This document shows positions 7,601-14,393 of a DNA stretch of 29,819 nucleotides, piece by piece. Below the pieces are notes generated by a model, which worked only from the letters and a program-made list of their open reading frames with translations, made no database searches and was not told where the DNA came from. How positions within the stretch are numbered: the stretch's first letter is position 1; each line of letters begins with the position of its first letter. Source of the DNA: S010-17 sp036478895 (GTDB lineage: Bacteria; Bacteroidota; Bacteroidia; Flavobacteriales; Flavobacteriaceae); NCBI GenBank assembly GCA_036478895.1, contig JAZGEV010000150.1:1-29819 (forward strand). The letters run 5' to 3'. The translations under genes were made by a program, and so were the position numbers.

Positions 7601-9413
7601 TGTTTGTACAAGTGATAGTTCTAGCGCATGGTCTATAATTACATTCCCTAGCTCTGTTCCATGTGACACGCCAATTGGTGATGCATTTCAGTCATTCAAT
7701 TCTTCTGACAATCCAACAATAGCAGATTTACAATTAACACCTTCAGTTACAGGTGAAACTATTACTATTTTTACCACAGATAACTGTAATGGTACGCCAT
7801 TACTTTCTACTGATTTATTGGTTGATAATGAAATGTATTACGCTTTTCAAGGCGATTGTTGTGTAAGTTCTTTATTCATTATAGTTTCAATTAATCAATC
7901 ACCAGTTATAGATTATCCTTATAATGTAGATGTCATCCCTTTTCAAATATATACGCAACCACTAAATCCAACTACTAATTTAGATGATTATTATACCAGT
8001 TCGTATGATTTAGATTTTAATTTTAACTTTTTTGGATTTAATTACAATCAAGTAGCTATTGGCACAAACAGTGTAATCTCTTTTGATGTAAACGATGCCT
8101 CAAGTTATTGTCCTTGGAATATAGACTATGATCATGTGATACCAAGTACTAATGTTATCGATAATGCAATTTTAGGAGTCTATCAAGATTTTTATGATTA
8201 TGCATCAGGTAATGGAAGCATAGGAATTGGACATGTTGGAACTGCACCTTTCAGGAAATTTGTGGTTTTCTTTGACGAAGTTTCTTTATATAATTCAAGC
8301 AATTGTGGAGGATTAACTTCGTCAAACCAAATGGTATTATACGAATCTTATAATTTTATAGACGTTCAAGTAAAAGACCGTAATGTTTGTACAAGTTGGA
8401 ATGAAGGAAATGCCATTTTGGGTATTCAGAATATTGGTGGAACAGAAGCTTATTTCCCAGCAGATAGAAATGTTGGTGATTGGGATGCGCATGACGAAGG
8501 CTACCGTTTTAAACCGGAATTAGACGTATTTGATTTCCAATATATTATTTGCGATCCAGAAATTGATGGTGTAGAAGTATTTGATTTAAATGTGATTCTT
8601 GCAAATTACACAGCAACAAGTGGCATAACATACTCGATACACGCAACTAAAGATGATGCAGAAAACAATACAAATGCCCTTACAGGTAATTATACAAATA
8701 CAAGTAACTCTCAAGTTATTTATTTAAGAGAAGAAAACAGTAGTGTCAACGAAATAAGCATTAAAAATGTATTGCTAGCTACGATTGATTGTAATGCTGA
8801 TTACGATCTAGACACTGTAGATACAACAGATGAAGACTTAAATGGAAACGGTAATTACGGTGATGATGATACTGATGGCGATGCCATACCAGACTTTATA
8901 GATGAAGATGACGATGGAGATTTTGTACTAACCACAGCTGAAGCTATAGTAACCAATAACAGATCTGGAAACAGTACTACAACAACAAATTATTTAGACA
9001 CCGATGGTGATCAAATACCAAACTACTTAGATAATGATGATGATGGCGATGGTGTATTAACAATAAATGAAGATTATGATGGTGACATGAATCCAGGAAA
9101 CGATGACACAAATGGTGATGGTATTTTGGATTATCTACAACAATCTGTTGCGTTAGGAACAAGTGATAATAGTATAAGTAATTTTAGCATTTTCCCTAAT
9201 CCTGTAAAAAACAACTTAACAGTCCAATTTGATACTTTACAACAAGACTTAAACATTTCAATTTATAATGTAAACGGACAAGAGGTTTATCAAAAGCAAA
9301 ACATAATTAGCGGTTCTCTTGATATAAATGTTTCGCAATTGAGTTCAGGAGTTTACTTTATAAATGTGATGAGTGATGATAAAGTGAGTACTCAAAAATT
9401 CGTGAAAGAATAA
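4671..9413 (+). CDS. Large multidomain T9SS-secreted surface protein (TSP3, CUB, Fn3)
   Basis: A 1580-residue cell-surface or secreted protein. A signal peptide spans residues 1-19 (cleavage near FTQ). A beta-rich segment follows (20-140), then thrombospondin type 3-like calcium repeats (about 143-365) with many DxDxDG units such as DTDGDGV. Next come an Fn3 domain (about 370-465), a CUB-like domain (475-595), Fn3, a second CUB-like domain, and two more Fn3 domains to about residue 1000. Three Fn3 units share the motif WE(I/V)EYG..GF..GTGT, pointing to internal duplication. A region with FNFFGFNYNQVAIGTNSVISF-like sequence resembles a nidogen-type module (weak). A second DxDxDG block (about 1370-1495) precedes the sorting tail (about 1505-1580; FPNPVKNN ... 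GVYFINV ... KFVKE). It is intact over its length and ends in a strong terminator. Role inferred: adhesin or matrix-binding protein; ligand unknown. Confidence 0.9.
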   Translation: MKKSLLLLFILLLSFTSFTQTLDVTLSGDLTYVVQPGETINYELSLANNASNTASYNNLVINGSSFATSFTFSGGDINNDNIINPGETWLYFSNFYVNQLAFDNNGIPVNSDFIEYEVIVEATEIGGVDLIYSLFWQSALNLTDTDGDGVIDLNETNDNTDPNNGCEFDINHVTRLQSNDWMALDCDNDSLSNEEEFFGNDPDTDGDNILNINDVDDDNDGVRTILEAFYADEDGDNLLDHLDQDADGDSIPDNVEAQSTFNYVAPSGIDADNDGLDDAYIGLTTLVNSDDDNINDLLDSDSDNDGHLDINESGLYTSSNDVDNDGLNDGAEDNPIGFNDPNGVVDNPLIDLLNTNGSGDVDYREAIATTCSEISDLSITNITEQTASLYWLDNNTPTSPEFLIKYGATGFDINNAPNTTASTQTSLALYVLSSNTTYDVYIKALCNSTAVSNWFGPISFTTLGSNSALTCNDIFEDSNNSNLGNNFYDDNENITTTISPLNTGDVVTVDFASFDVENQFDGLMIYDGPDTTFPLIDSGSTYNRSTCPNGAWTGTNSFAPTSISATNTSGALTFVFTSDASVTRAGWEASISCNVPPTCFGVTNLEVTFTNHESAVTQFTDNNSPQATAWEIEYGVSGFTQGTGTVIQTSALTTLLTGLSELTTYDVYVRADCGSGDYSTWSNAIDFSTESTPLPTPICGEIFTDNGGANNNYSNNEDSVVMICPDVTGEVVTVQFTSFNVEVNFDSLKIYDGEYAYDILLGEFDGTDLPPTFTSTSTNGCLTFVFESDNSVSRPGWEANVICGPPPTCVAVSNVITDNITPNSASLFWQENNDPNATNWEIEYGESGFIQGTGTLVSVSSIPYDLSGLAENTVYDYYIRSNCGNAIGDDDSLWTFGIFETPNCEAPSINSSTSGTYSDFLTIGWLDNNMPSATSWEVEYGLMGFTEGTGTLVTTSTPTYTMTGRDPYLSYEIHVRSVCTSDSSSAWSIITFPSSVPCDTPIGDAFQSFNSSDNPTIADLQLTPSVTGETITIFTTDNCNGTPLLSTDLLVDNEMYYAFQGDCCVSSLFIIVSINQSPVIDYPYNVDVIPFQIYTQPLNPTTNLDDYYTSSYDLDFNFNFFGFNYNQVAIGTNSVISFDVNDASSYCPWNIDYDHVIPSTNVIDNAILGVYQDFYDYASGNGSIGIGHVGTAPFRKFVVFFDEVSLYNSSNCGGLTSSNQMVLYESYNFIDVQVKDRNVCTSWNEGNAILGIQNIGGTEAYFPADRNVGDWDAHDEGYRFKPELDVFDFQYIICDPEIDGVEVFDLNVILANYTATSGITYSIHATKDDAENNTNALTGNYTNTSNSQVIYLREENSSVNEISIKNVLLATIDCNADYDLDTVDTTDEDLNGNGNYGDDDTDGDAIPDFIDEDDDGDFVLTTAEAIVTNNRSGNSTTTTNYLDTDGDQIPNYLDNDDDGDGVLTINEDYDGDMNPGNDDTNGDGILDYLQQSVALGTSDNSISNFSIFPNPVKNNLTVQFDTLQQDLNISIYNVNGQEVYQKQNIISGSLDINVSQLSSGVYFINVMSDDKVSTQKFVKE
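5096..5765 (+). repeat. Thrombospondin type 3-like calcium-repeat block
   Basis: This segment encodes about ten degenerate aspartate-rich units of the DxDxDGxxD type (for example DTDGDGV, DTDGDN, DEDGDN, DADGDS, DADNDG, DVDNDG). Such repeats bind calcium and rigidify extracellular stalks. A second shorter block lies at about 8785-9140 in the same gene. Confidence 0.75.
9189..9413 (+). repeat. T9SS sorting-tail repeat, copy 1
   Basis: Encodes the C-terminal sorting domain of the 1580-residue protein. The DNA matches 10661-10884 with only scattered substitutions and one single-base gap, although the upstream parts of the two genes are unrelated. Confidence 0.9.
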
Positions 9414-9450
9414 ATCTTATTTAAACATTCTTAAAAGTAATCACAAGCAT

Positions 9451-9525
9451 AAAAAATAAAAGTTTTAATAAAAAAAGGTAGCAATGTTTAATTGTTACCT
9501 TTTTTTATTAAAACTTTTATTTTTT
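9451..9525. terminator. Very long hairpin terminator after the large T9SS gene
   Basis: An inverted repeat with 35-base arms (9451-9485 and 9491-9525) and the 5-base loop GTTTA, with a single non-Watson-Crick (G-U) position. The core is GGTAGCAAT / ATTGTTACC; the flanks are A- and T-rich, giving a U-rich 3' arm continuing to 9528. It sits 38 bases after the stop at 9413 and would terminate in both directions. Confidence 0.85.
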
Positions 9526-9808
9526 TTTAAAATTAATAATTTCTCTAAATTAGATTATAAAAAGACGTAACGTTTTAATAATATCAACATCTTACAAATA
9601 GCAATTTTCTACTTATTTTAAAATCAGAATTATGATAAAAAAACTACAATTTATTTTTTTATTTTTTTTATTAGCATTTAATTTTTCAAATTATGCAACA
9701 TCTATAAACGCAACAAATACAAGTGACCTGATTGACATTGCTCAACCTAACAAAAATTCTAAGTTCATAAAGACGTTCTGTCCTATCGGTACAGATTCCA
9801 ACACATCT

Positions 9809-10627
9809 ATTTGTAGTAATACACCTCTCAATGTACTGTTATATGATTTTATAGATGAAAATGATTGTACCTTTTCTTGGGTTGTAGTAAATAACCCGAA
9901 TGTAATTGGGGCAACGTCTGCTTCAACATCCGCAGTCATAGATGATACACTTAGAAATTTCACTGCTACAGCTCAGCAAGTACAATACATTATAACACCA
10001 ACTTCAAGTAACGGTTGTGTGGGAGCGATTTTTACAATAACTGCTGAAGTTTACCCAGAACCTGTTGGTATAGGTAGCACTGAAGTCGTTTGCAGTAATA
10101 TTCCTCTTAACATTTCATTAGATATTTATGTAAAATCAGACAATTATACCTTTACTTGGAATGCAGTAGATAACCCAAATGTATTTGGTGAAGCATCAAC
10201 TTCAACATCTTCATTTATTGATGATACACTTATAAATACCACAAATACAATTCAATTTGTTCAATACTTTATAACACCAACTTCAAGTAACGGTTGCATG
10301 GGTGCTAATTTCACAATGACTGTTGAAGTTTTTCCAGAACCATTGGGTACGGAAAGTCAAGAGATCATTAACAGTGAAGATTCTTTTAACTTACTATTAA
10401 ATGATTTTGTTAATATGTCTTGTACTTTTATTTGGTTTGCAATAGATAATCCAAATGTATCTGGAGAATCAACTTCATATTCAACATCTGAATTTATTAA
10501 TGATACATTAATAAATAACACTACTACAATTCAATTTGTTCAATACTATATAACACCTATTTCATATGACGGCTGCGTAGGGATAAATTTTACAATAAAT
10601 ATTGAGATTCAGCCAACTAATACAATG
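9809..10627 (+). repeat. Three tandem PKD-like repeats (about 93 codons each)
   Basis: Units at 9809-10087, 10088-10366 and 10367-10627. DNA similarity is still visible between units 1 and 2: the 20-base stretch ATAACACCAACTTCAAGTAA occurs in both (near 9992 and 10271). This indicates fairly recent internal duplication. Confidence 0.8.
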
Positions 10628-10660
10628 GCAACAAGTGAAAATATTTTAAATGTATTCTCA

Positions 10661-10884
10661 ATATACCCAAACCCTGTAAAAAACAATTTAACAGTCCAAT
10701 TTGATACTTTACAACAAGACTTAAAATCTCAATTTATAATGTAAATGGACAAGAGGTTTACCAAAAGCAAAACATAATTAGTGGTACTTTTGATATAAAT
10801 GTATCTCAATTGAACTCAGGAGTTTACTTTATAAATGTGATGAGTGATGATGAGGTGAGTACTCAAAAATTTGTGAAAGAATAA
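10661..10884 (+). repeat. T9SS sorting-tail repeat, copy 2 (one base shorter)
   Basis: Aligns with 9189-9413 at a constant offset of 1472 bases until the A-run at 10723-10726, after which the offset is 1471. Apart from that one-base loss only about five amino-acid changes separate the restored tails. Confidence 0.9.
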
Positions 10885-10910
10885 GTTTATAAGTTGTTTA
10901 ATATGCAAAG

Positions 10911-10948
10911 ATCCTTATGGTGTAAAAGCCTTAAGGATTTTTATTTTT
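10911..10948 (+). terminator. Hairpin terminator after the PKD-like T9SS gene
   Basis: Arms ATCCTTATGG (10911-10920) and CCTTAAGGAT (10929-10938) pair with one mismatch around the loop TGTAAAAG, followed by a T-rich run. It lies 27 bases after the restored stop at 10884, which supports that stop as the original gene end. Confidence 0.75.
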
Positions 10949-10974
10949 TATGTAAACTTCCCAATTTTATTGTT

Positions 10975-10982
10975 TATTTTTG
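10975..10982 (+). promoter_or_regulatory. Bacteroidota -7 promoter element for the TPR-like gene
   Basis: TATTTTTG matches TAnnTTTG and ends 19 bases before the ATG at 11002, implying a short leader of about 10-15 bases. Confidence 0.5.
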
Positions 10983-11001
10983 CAATCTAAAATCTTAAAA
11001 A

Positions 11002-11517
11002 ATGTTTAACAAAAATATAAAATTAGGTCTTGCAGTATTAATATTTGCTTGGGCAGTCTATGAATTTACACAAGGTCATATTGGCTCTGGTATATTAATT
11101 CTACTTTTGGCAGGTATTCCAATATTCTTTTATTTTAAAAATGAATTGATATTAATGTCATTTTTAAGAATGCGAAAACAAGATATGGCTGGTGCAACAA
11201 AATGGCTTGATAAAATTAAAAACCCTGATACTGCTTTAATTCCAAAACAACAAGGTTATTATAATTTCTTAAGAGGAATTATGGTCTCGCAAACAAACTT
11301 AACTCAGGCAGAAAAATTCTTTAAAAAAGCATTAAAATTAGGCTTATCTATGAATCACGATGTAGGTATGGCAAAATTACAATTAGCTGGTATTGCTATG
11401 ACTAAACGTAGAAAAAGAGAAGCAACTCTACTTCTAGCTGATGTTAAAAAATTAGACAAACACGGTATGTTTAAAGACCAAATCAAACAACTTAAAGAAC
11501 AGATGAAACGTATCTAG
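11002..11517 (+). CDS. Small membrane-anchored TPR-like protein
   Basis: A 171-residue protein with two hydrophobic helices at the N terminus (about residues 7-22 and 29-46), followed by a hydrophilic helical region. The stretch YYNFLRGIMVSQTNLTQAEKFFKKALKLGL (written here only as landmarks: Y84-Y85, the AEKFFKKALKLGL motif near 101-113) fits a tetratricopeptide-type helix pair. The C-terminal part is basic (KRRKREA, KQLKEQMKRI). It is probably anchored in the inner membrane with the TPR region in the cytoplasm, acting as a scaffold; the partner is unknown. It is monocistronic, with its own TAnnTTTG promoter and a shared bidirectional terminator downstream. Similar short proteins are common hypotheticals in flavobacteria. 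Confidence 0.8.
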   Translation: MFNKNIKLGLAVLIFAWAVYEFTQGHIGSGILILLLAGIPIFFYFKNELILMSFLRMRKQDMAGATKWLDKIKNPDTALIPKQQGYYNFLRGIMVSQTNLTQAEKFFKKALKLGLSMNHDVGMAKLQLAGIAMTKRRKREATLLLADVKKLDKHGMFKDQIKQLKEQMKRI

Positions 11518-11534
11518 TGATCAGTGATCAGTGG
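11516..11534. repeat. Short tandem repeat AGTGATC AGTGATC AGTGG
   Basis: Two and a half copies of the heptamer AGTGATC start within the stop codon of the TPR-like gene and run toward the terminator. No coding or hairpin role is evident. Confidence 0.6.
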
Positions 11535-11544
11535 TAAAAAAAAT

Positions 11545-11582
11545 AAAAAATCCCAATTTGATTCATCAAATTGGGATTTTTT
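11545..11582. terminator. Bidirectional terminator between convergent genes
   Basis: Perfect 17-base arms (11545-11561 and 11566-11582) around the loop TTCA. The stem core is TCCCAATTTGA, with A6 on one side and T6 on the other. It separates the TPR-like gene (plus) from the rhodanese gene (minus) and can serve both. Confidence 0.9.
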
Positions 11583-11600
11583 ATTGGGTTTCAGATAGTT

Positions 11601-12815
11601 TTAACAACCTTCTTCTCCGCCATCTTTTGCGTGAATATCTTTTCCTCTCAACTTCATCCCTTTAGATTTCCATTGTTTAATTCCTTTATCTAAATTATAC
11701 ACTTCGTATCCCATTTCTGTCAACACTTTTGTTGCTCTACCACTTCTTCCTCCAGATCTACAATATATTAACACAGGAGCTTCTTTGTTTAGTTTAGAAA
11801 AATTTGCTTTAAAATTATTATCTTTAAAATCAATGTTTTTAGAATGTGGTAAATGGAATGCCTCGTATTCTTTTGGTGTTCTAATATCAACCAGAGTACC
11901 AACTTGTCCAACAATAGCATTATTAAAATTTTCTACATCTAAATGGTGTTTATCGCCTTTAACTTCTAATGTTTTAATTGGTAAATTAGCTGCACTCCAC
12001 GATTTAAAACCGTCTTTTAAATTATATACTTCACTAAAACCTAATGCTTGCATTGCAAACATAGCACGTGTTGCTCTATTCCCAGAACGACAATAAACAG
12101 CCATTGGTTTAGCATTAGTAATGTGTAATATATGTTTTTTAAAATGTCTGTTTTTCCAATCAACATTTACAGCACCATCAATATGACCTTCAGCAAATTC
12201 TTTAGCTGTACGCACATCTACTAAAGTTACTTTGTTTTCTTTAATTAATGTATTAAAAGTAGACACATCAACTTGGTTTGCTTTTCCTGCAATTGCTTTT
12301 CCGGTTAATTTAGTTTTGCTTAATTTAGCTTGAACGGCTTTATTTACTTTATTATCTGATGTTGAACTTATTTTTTTACTAGCATTCCAAGCTTTATAAC
12401 CGCCATCTAAATCAACGATTTCTTTAAAACCTAACGATTGCATTATTAAAGCTGCTTTTCCACTTCTATTACCAGAGCGACAATAAATAGCCACTGGCTT
12501 ATCTTTTCCAATCGCATTAATATAATCTGGAAATGTGCGTTTTTTAAAATTAATATTTACTGCACCTTTTATATGACCTTCGTTAAATTCTTCTGGAGTT
12601 CTTACATCTACAAGTGTAACTGTTTTTATTTTTTTGGCAAAATCATCAGCAGACACCTTATTGACAATCCCTATATTTGAAGGTTTTATGGCTTTTACAA
12701 TTTCCACAGTTGGTGGATTTAGCAAGGCTTCTCTTTTTTTAATGTCGTCTGCATTTTTACAAGACATTATTCCTAATACTACACTTAAAAGTATTAATGT
12801 TTTTAAATTTTTCAT
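11601..12815 (-). CDS. Lipoprotein with three tandem rhodanese domains
   Basis: A 404-residue predicted lipoprotein: signal residues 1-18 with GIMSC, Cys19 as lipidation site. Three rhodanese (sulfurtransferase) domains follow at about residues 52-147, 181-275 and 288-390. Each has the LVDVRT or LVDIRT motif and an active-site loop starting with the catalytic cysteine: CRSGNRS at Cys112, CRSGNRA at Cys242 and CRSGGRS at Cys352. All three therefore look catalytically competent; such domains carry sulfane sulfur as a cysteine persulfide, for example from thiosulfate or polysulfide. The protein ends GGEEGC with Cys404 as last residue, a possible further sulfur acceptor (inference). The lipid anchor puts it in the periplasm or at the outer membrane. 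It is divergent from the porin gene and shares with it the palindromic operator at 12885-12900. Single or double rhodaneses are usual; three active copies in one chain are uncommon. Confidence 0.92.
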   Translation of the reverse strand: MKNLKTLILLSVVLGIMSCKNADDIKKREALLNPPTVEIVKAIKPSNIGIVNKVSADDFAKKIKTVTLVDVRTPEEFNEGHIKGAVNINFKKRTFPDYINAIGKDKPVAIYCRSGNRSGKAALIMQSLGFKEIVDLDGGYKAWNASKKISSTSDNKVNKAVQAKLSKTKLTGKAIAGKANQVDVSTFNTLIKENKVTLVDVRTAKEFAEGHIDGAVNVDWKNRHFKKHILHITNAKPMAVYCRSGNRATRAMFAMQALGFSEVYNLKDGFKSWSAANLPIKTLEVKGDKHHLDVENFNNAIVGQVGTLVDIRTPKEYEAFHLPHSKNIDFKDNNFKANFSKLNKEAPVLIYCRSGGRSGRATKVLTEMGYEVYNLDKGIKQWKSKGMKLRGKDIHAKDGGEEGC

Positions 12816-12855
12816 TGTTATATTATTTAATAATTTAGGTTATTTCTACTTAGTA

Positions 12856-12863
12856 CAAAATTA
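12856..12863 (-). promoter_or_regulatory. -7 element of the rhodanese promoter
   Basis: The minus strand reads TAATTTTG (perfect TAnnTTTG), starting exactly 21 bases after the palindrome at 12885-12900. The predicted transcript start is near 12850, about 35 bases before the ATG at 12815. Confidence 0.6.
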
Positions 12864-12884
12864 AAAGACTTGATTATCTTTATT

Positions 12885-12900
12885 TGTAACTTGAGTTACA
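12885..12900. promoter_or_regulatory. CRP/FNR-type palindromic operator, copy 1
   Basis: TGTAACTTGAGTTACA: seven-base arms TGTAACT/AGTTACA with a two-base centre, matching the general TGTAA-N6-TTACA form of CRP/FNR-family sites. It lies between the divergent rhodanese and porin genes. On each side a -7-like element begins 21 bases from the site edge (TAATTTTG on the minus strand, GAAATTTG on the plus strand). The site centre is thus about 41-42 bases upstream of both predicted starts, the classic class II activator position. The regulator gene is not in the window. Confidence 0.7.
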
Positions 12901-12921
12901 TTCTAATAAATACTTATTATT

Positions 12922-12929
12922 GAAATTTG
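12922..12929 (+). promoter_or_regulatory. -7-like element of the porin promoter
   Basis: GAAATTTG, one mismatch from TAnnTTTG, 21 bases after the operator at 12885-12900. The same octamer at the same spacing occurs before the YeeE-type gene (17046-17053). Predicted leader about 98 bases. Confidence 0.5.
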
Positions 12930-13031
12930 CAGAGTAAGATAATCTTTTTTTTTAATAACTTTAAGTTAACATGATATCAAATCTAATAGAATATTTTTAC
13001 AAAAAAAATTAATAATAATTAAACATATAAA

Positions 13032-14210
13032 ATGAAAACACTCAAAACAATTATTGTATTAATACTTTTTACAGCATTAAGTTTTAATATGAATGCACAA
13101 GACTTTAAAAAAACACTTAAAATGGAAGGACGTGTAATGTACGACTTTAATTTTTTATCAGATGGAGATGATTACAATCTAGCGGGTAATGAATTCAGAC
13201 GAATGCGTTTAGCCGTAAAGGGAAAATTGACACCAAGTGTGAGTTATCTTGTTGATCTTGACTTAACAGCAAATAAAATAGCCTATCGGAGTGTCTATGT
13301 TAAATTTGCTGCACCTGATAAAATCGGTAGTTTAACAGTTGGTAGTTTTTCTGAACCTACTGGTTTAGATATGATGACTAGTAGTAAATACATCACTTTT
13401 CAGGAGCGAGCAATGATGTTTGCTACACAAGGAGGAAAATATGGAGCTGGATTTAGATATGACAATTACAAGCTATTAGATGAGAAAATGAGTTTACAAT
13501 TAGCTTATACTTTTAACGGAACACCTATAGATACAAATATTGAAGGTGGTGCAAATTTTATAGGAAGAGTTACAGGAAAAGTGATTGAAAACAAAGACAA
13601 AAACCAGTTAGTCCATTTAGGTATAAATTATGAATTAAGAAATAATGATGTAGATAGCTACAATATGGGTAAATTCAGATTTGAAAATCATATGGGTGAT
13701 AAATTTAATACACCAACAATTGGTGATGCAACAGATCAATTTAAAAACACTAGCGATCTTGGATTTGAAGTGGCAACAGTATTGGGCCCATTATCTATTC
13801 AAGGAGAATACGAATTGGCTTCTGTAAAAACGGAAAACGAAACCTATAAATCTGCAGGTTATTATGGGTATGTTTCTTATTTTATTACTGGAGAAAGCAG
13901 AGCATATAAAAAAGGTGCTTTTAGTAGAGTTAAAGTTAAAAACAACTTTAGTTTTAAAGATAAAACTTATGGTGCAGTTGAGTTAGTTGCACGTTATTCG
14001 GTAATGGATTTCAATGGTTATGATGTTGATGATACTAGTAATGACAATATTGCAATTTCAAATATTACTGCTGGTTTAAACTGGTATTTAAACCCAAATA
14101 CACGTATTATGTATAATTATGTAAATGGTGAGTTTAATGATATCAACCAGTTTGGTACAGATGGAGAAAAACTAACAGGTCATTTAGTGCGTTTTCAAAT
14201 TGATTTTTAG
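13032..14210 (+). CDS. OprO/OprP-like outer-membrane porin
   Basis: A 392-residue outer-membrane beta-barrel protein. The signal peptide is residues 1-22 (cleavage after NAQ). The mature part begins with a conserved region of phosphate-selective porin O/P family members: GRVMYDFNF, EFRRMRLAVKGKL, YLVDLDLTANKIAYRSVYVKF, and GSFSEPTGLDMMTSSKYITFQERAMM. Alternating amphipathic strands run to the C terminus, which ends in a barrel-type HLVRFQIDF with terminal Phe. It likely lets small anions cross the outer membrane. Given its neighbours, the substrate may be an oxyanion such as sulfate, thiosulfate or bicarbonate rather than phosphate (inference). It shares a divergent control region with the rhodanese gene. 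A strong terminator separates it from the convergent SulP gene. Confidence 0.88.
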   Translation: MKTLKTIIVLILFTALSFNMNAQDFKKTLKMEGRVMYDFNFLSDGDDYNLAGNEFRRMRLAVKGKLTPSVSYLVDLDLTANKIAYRSVYVKFAAPDKIGSLTVGSFSEPTGLDMMTSSKYITFQERAMMFATQGGKYGAGFRYDNYKLLDEKMSLQLAYTFNGTPIDTNIEGGANFIGRVTGKVIENKDKNQLVHLGINYELRNNDVDSYNMGKFRFENHMGDKFNTPTIGDATDQFKNTSDLGFEVATVLGPLSIQGEYELASVKTENETYKSAGYYGYVSYFITGESRAYKKGAFSRVKVKNNFSFKDKTYGAVELVARYSVMDFNGYDVDDTSNDNIAISNITAGLNWYLNPNTRIMYNYVNGEFNDINQFGTDGEKLTGHLVRFQIDF

Positions 14211-14347
14211 ACTTTATAATATCTTAAATTTCATTTAAAACAATGTCAAATTGAATGTATTATGCGTTTTTAATAAGTAAATATATTCTTTTATAGCACA
14301 TCGTTCTATTTGATACCAATGAATTAATAGATTAACTTTTATACTAT

Positions 14348-14385
14348 AAATCCGTTTTGCAATTGATAATTTGCAAAACGGATTT
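14348..14385. terminator. Bidirectional terminator between porin and SulP genes
   Basis: Perfect 15-base arms (14348-14362 and 14371-14385), core ATCCGTTTTGCAA, with the 8-base loop TTGATAAT and a following T-rich run. It ends nine bases before the SulP stop-side end, so it serves both the porin (plus) and SulP (minus) transcripts. Confidence 0.88.
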
Positions 14386-14393
14386 TTTATTTT

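Larger units (their letters stand above)
9632..10884 (+). pseudogene. PKD-like-repeat T9SS protein, frameshifted in its sorting tail
   Basis: The intact reading frame runs from 9632 to the stop at 10742-10744 (370 residues). Residues 1-22 are a signal peptide. Three homologous units follow at residues 60-152, 153-245 and 246-332, with motifs CSNxPLN, F.W...NPNV.G, ID/NDTL, and VQY.ITP.S.NGC.G. They resemble the PKD-like domain common in Bacteroidota secreted proteins. The sorting tail begins IYPNPVKNNLTVQFDTLQQDL, then the frame breaks at the A-run 10723-10726. Restoring one base lets the tail continue to the stop at 10882-10884 as KISIYNVNGQEV ... KFVKE, nearly identical to the tail of the preceding gene. 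Without it the protein lacks most of the T9SS signal and should not be surface-attached. It could be a recent pseudogene, a phase-variable site or a sequencing error. A hairpin terminator follows. Confidence 0.8.

Noticed and set aside
8977..9162. Antisense frame rich in histidine opposite the calcium-repeat block
   Set aside because: The histidines are the complement of GAT/GGT codons in the aspartate-rich repeats on the plus strand; it is a compositional shadow.
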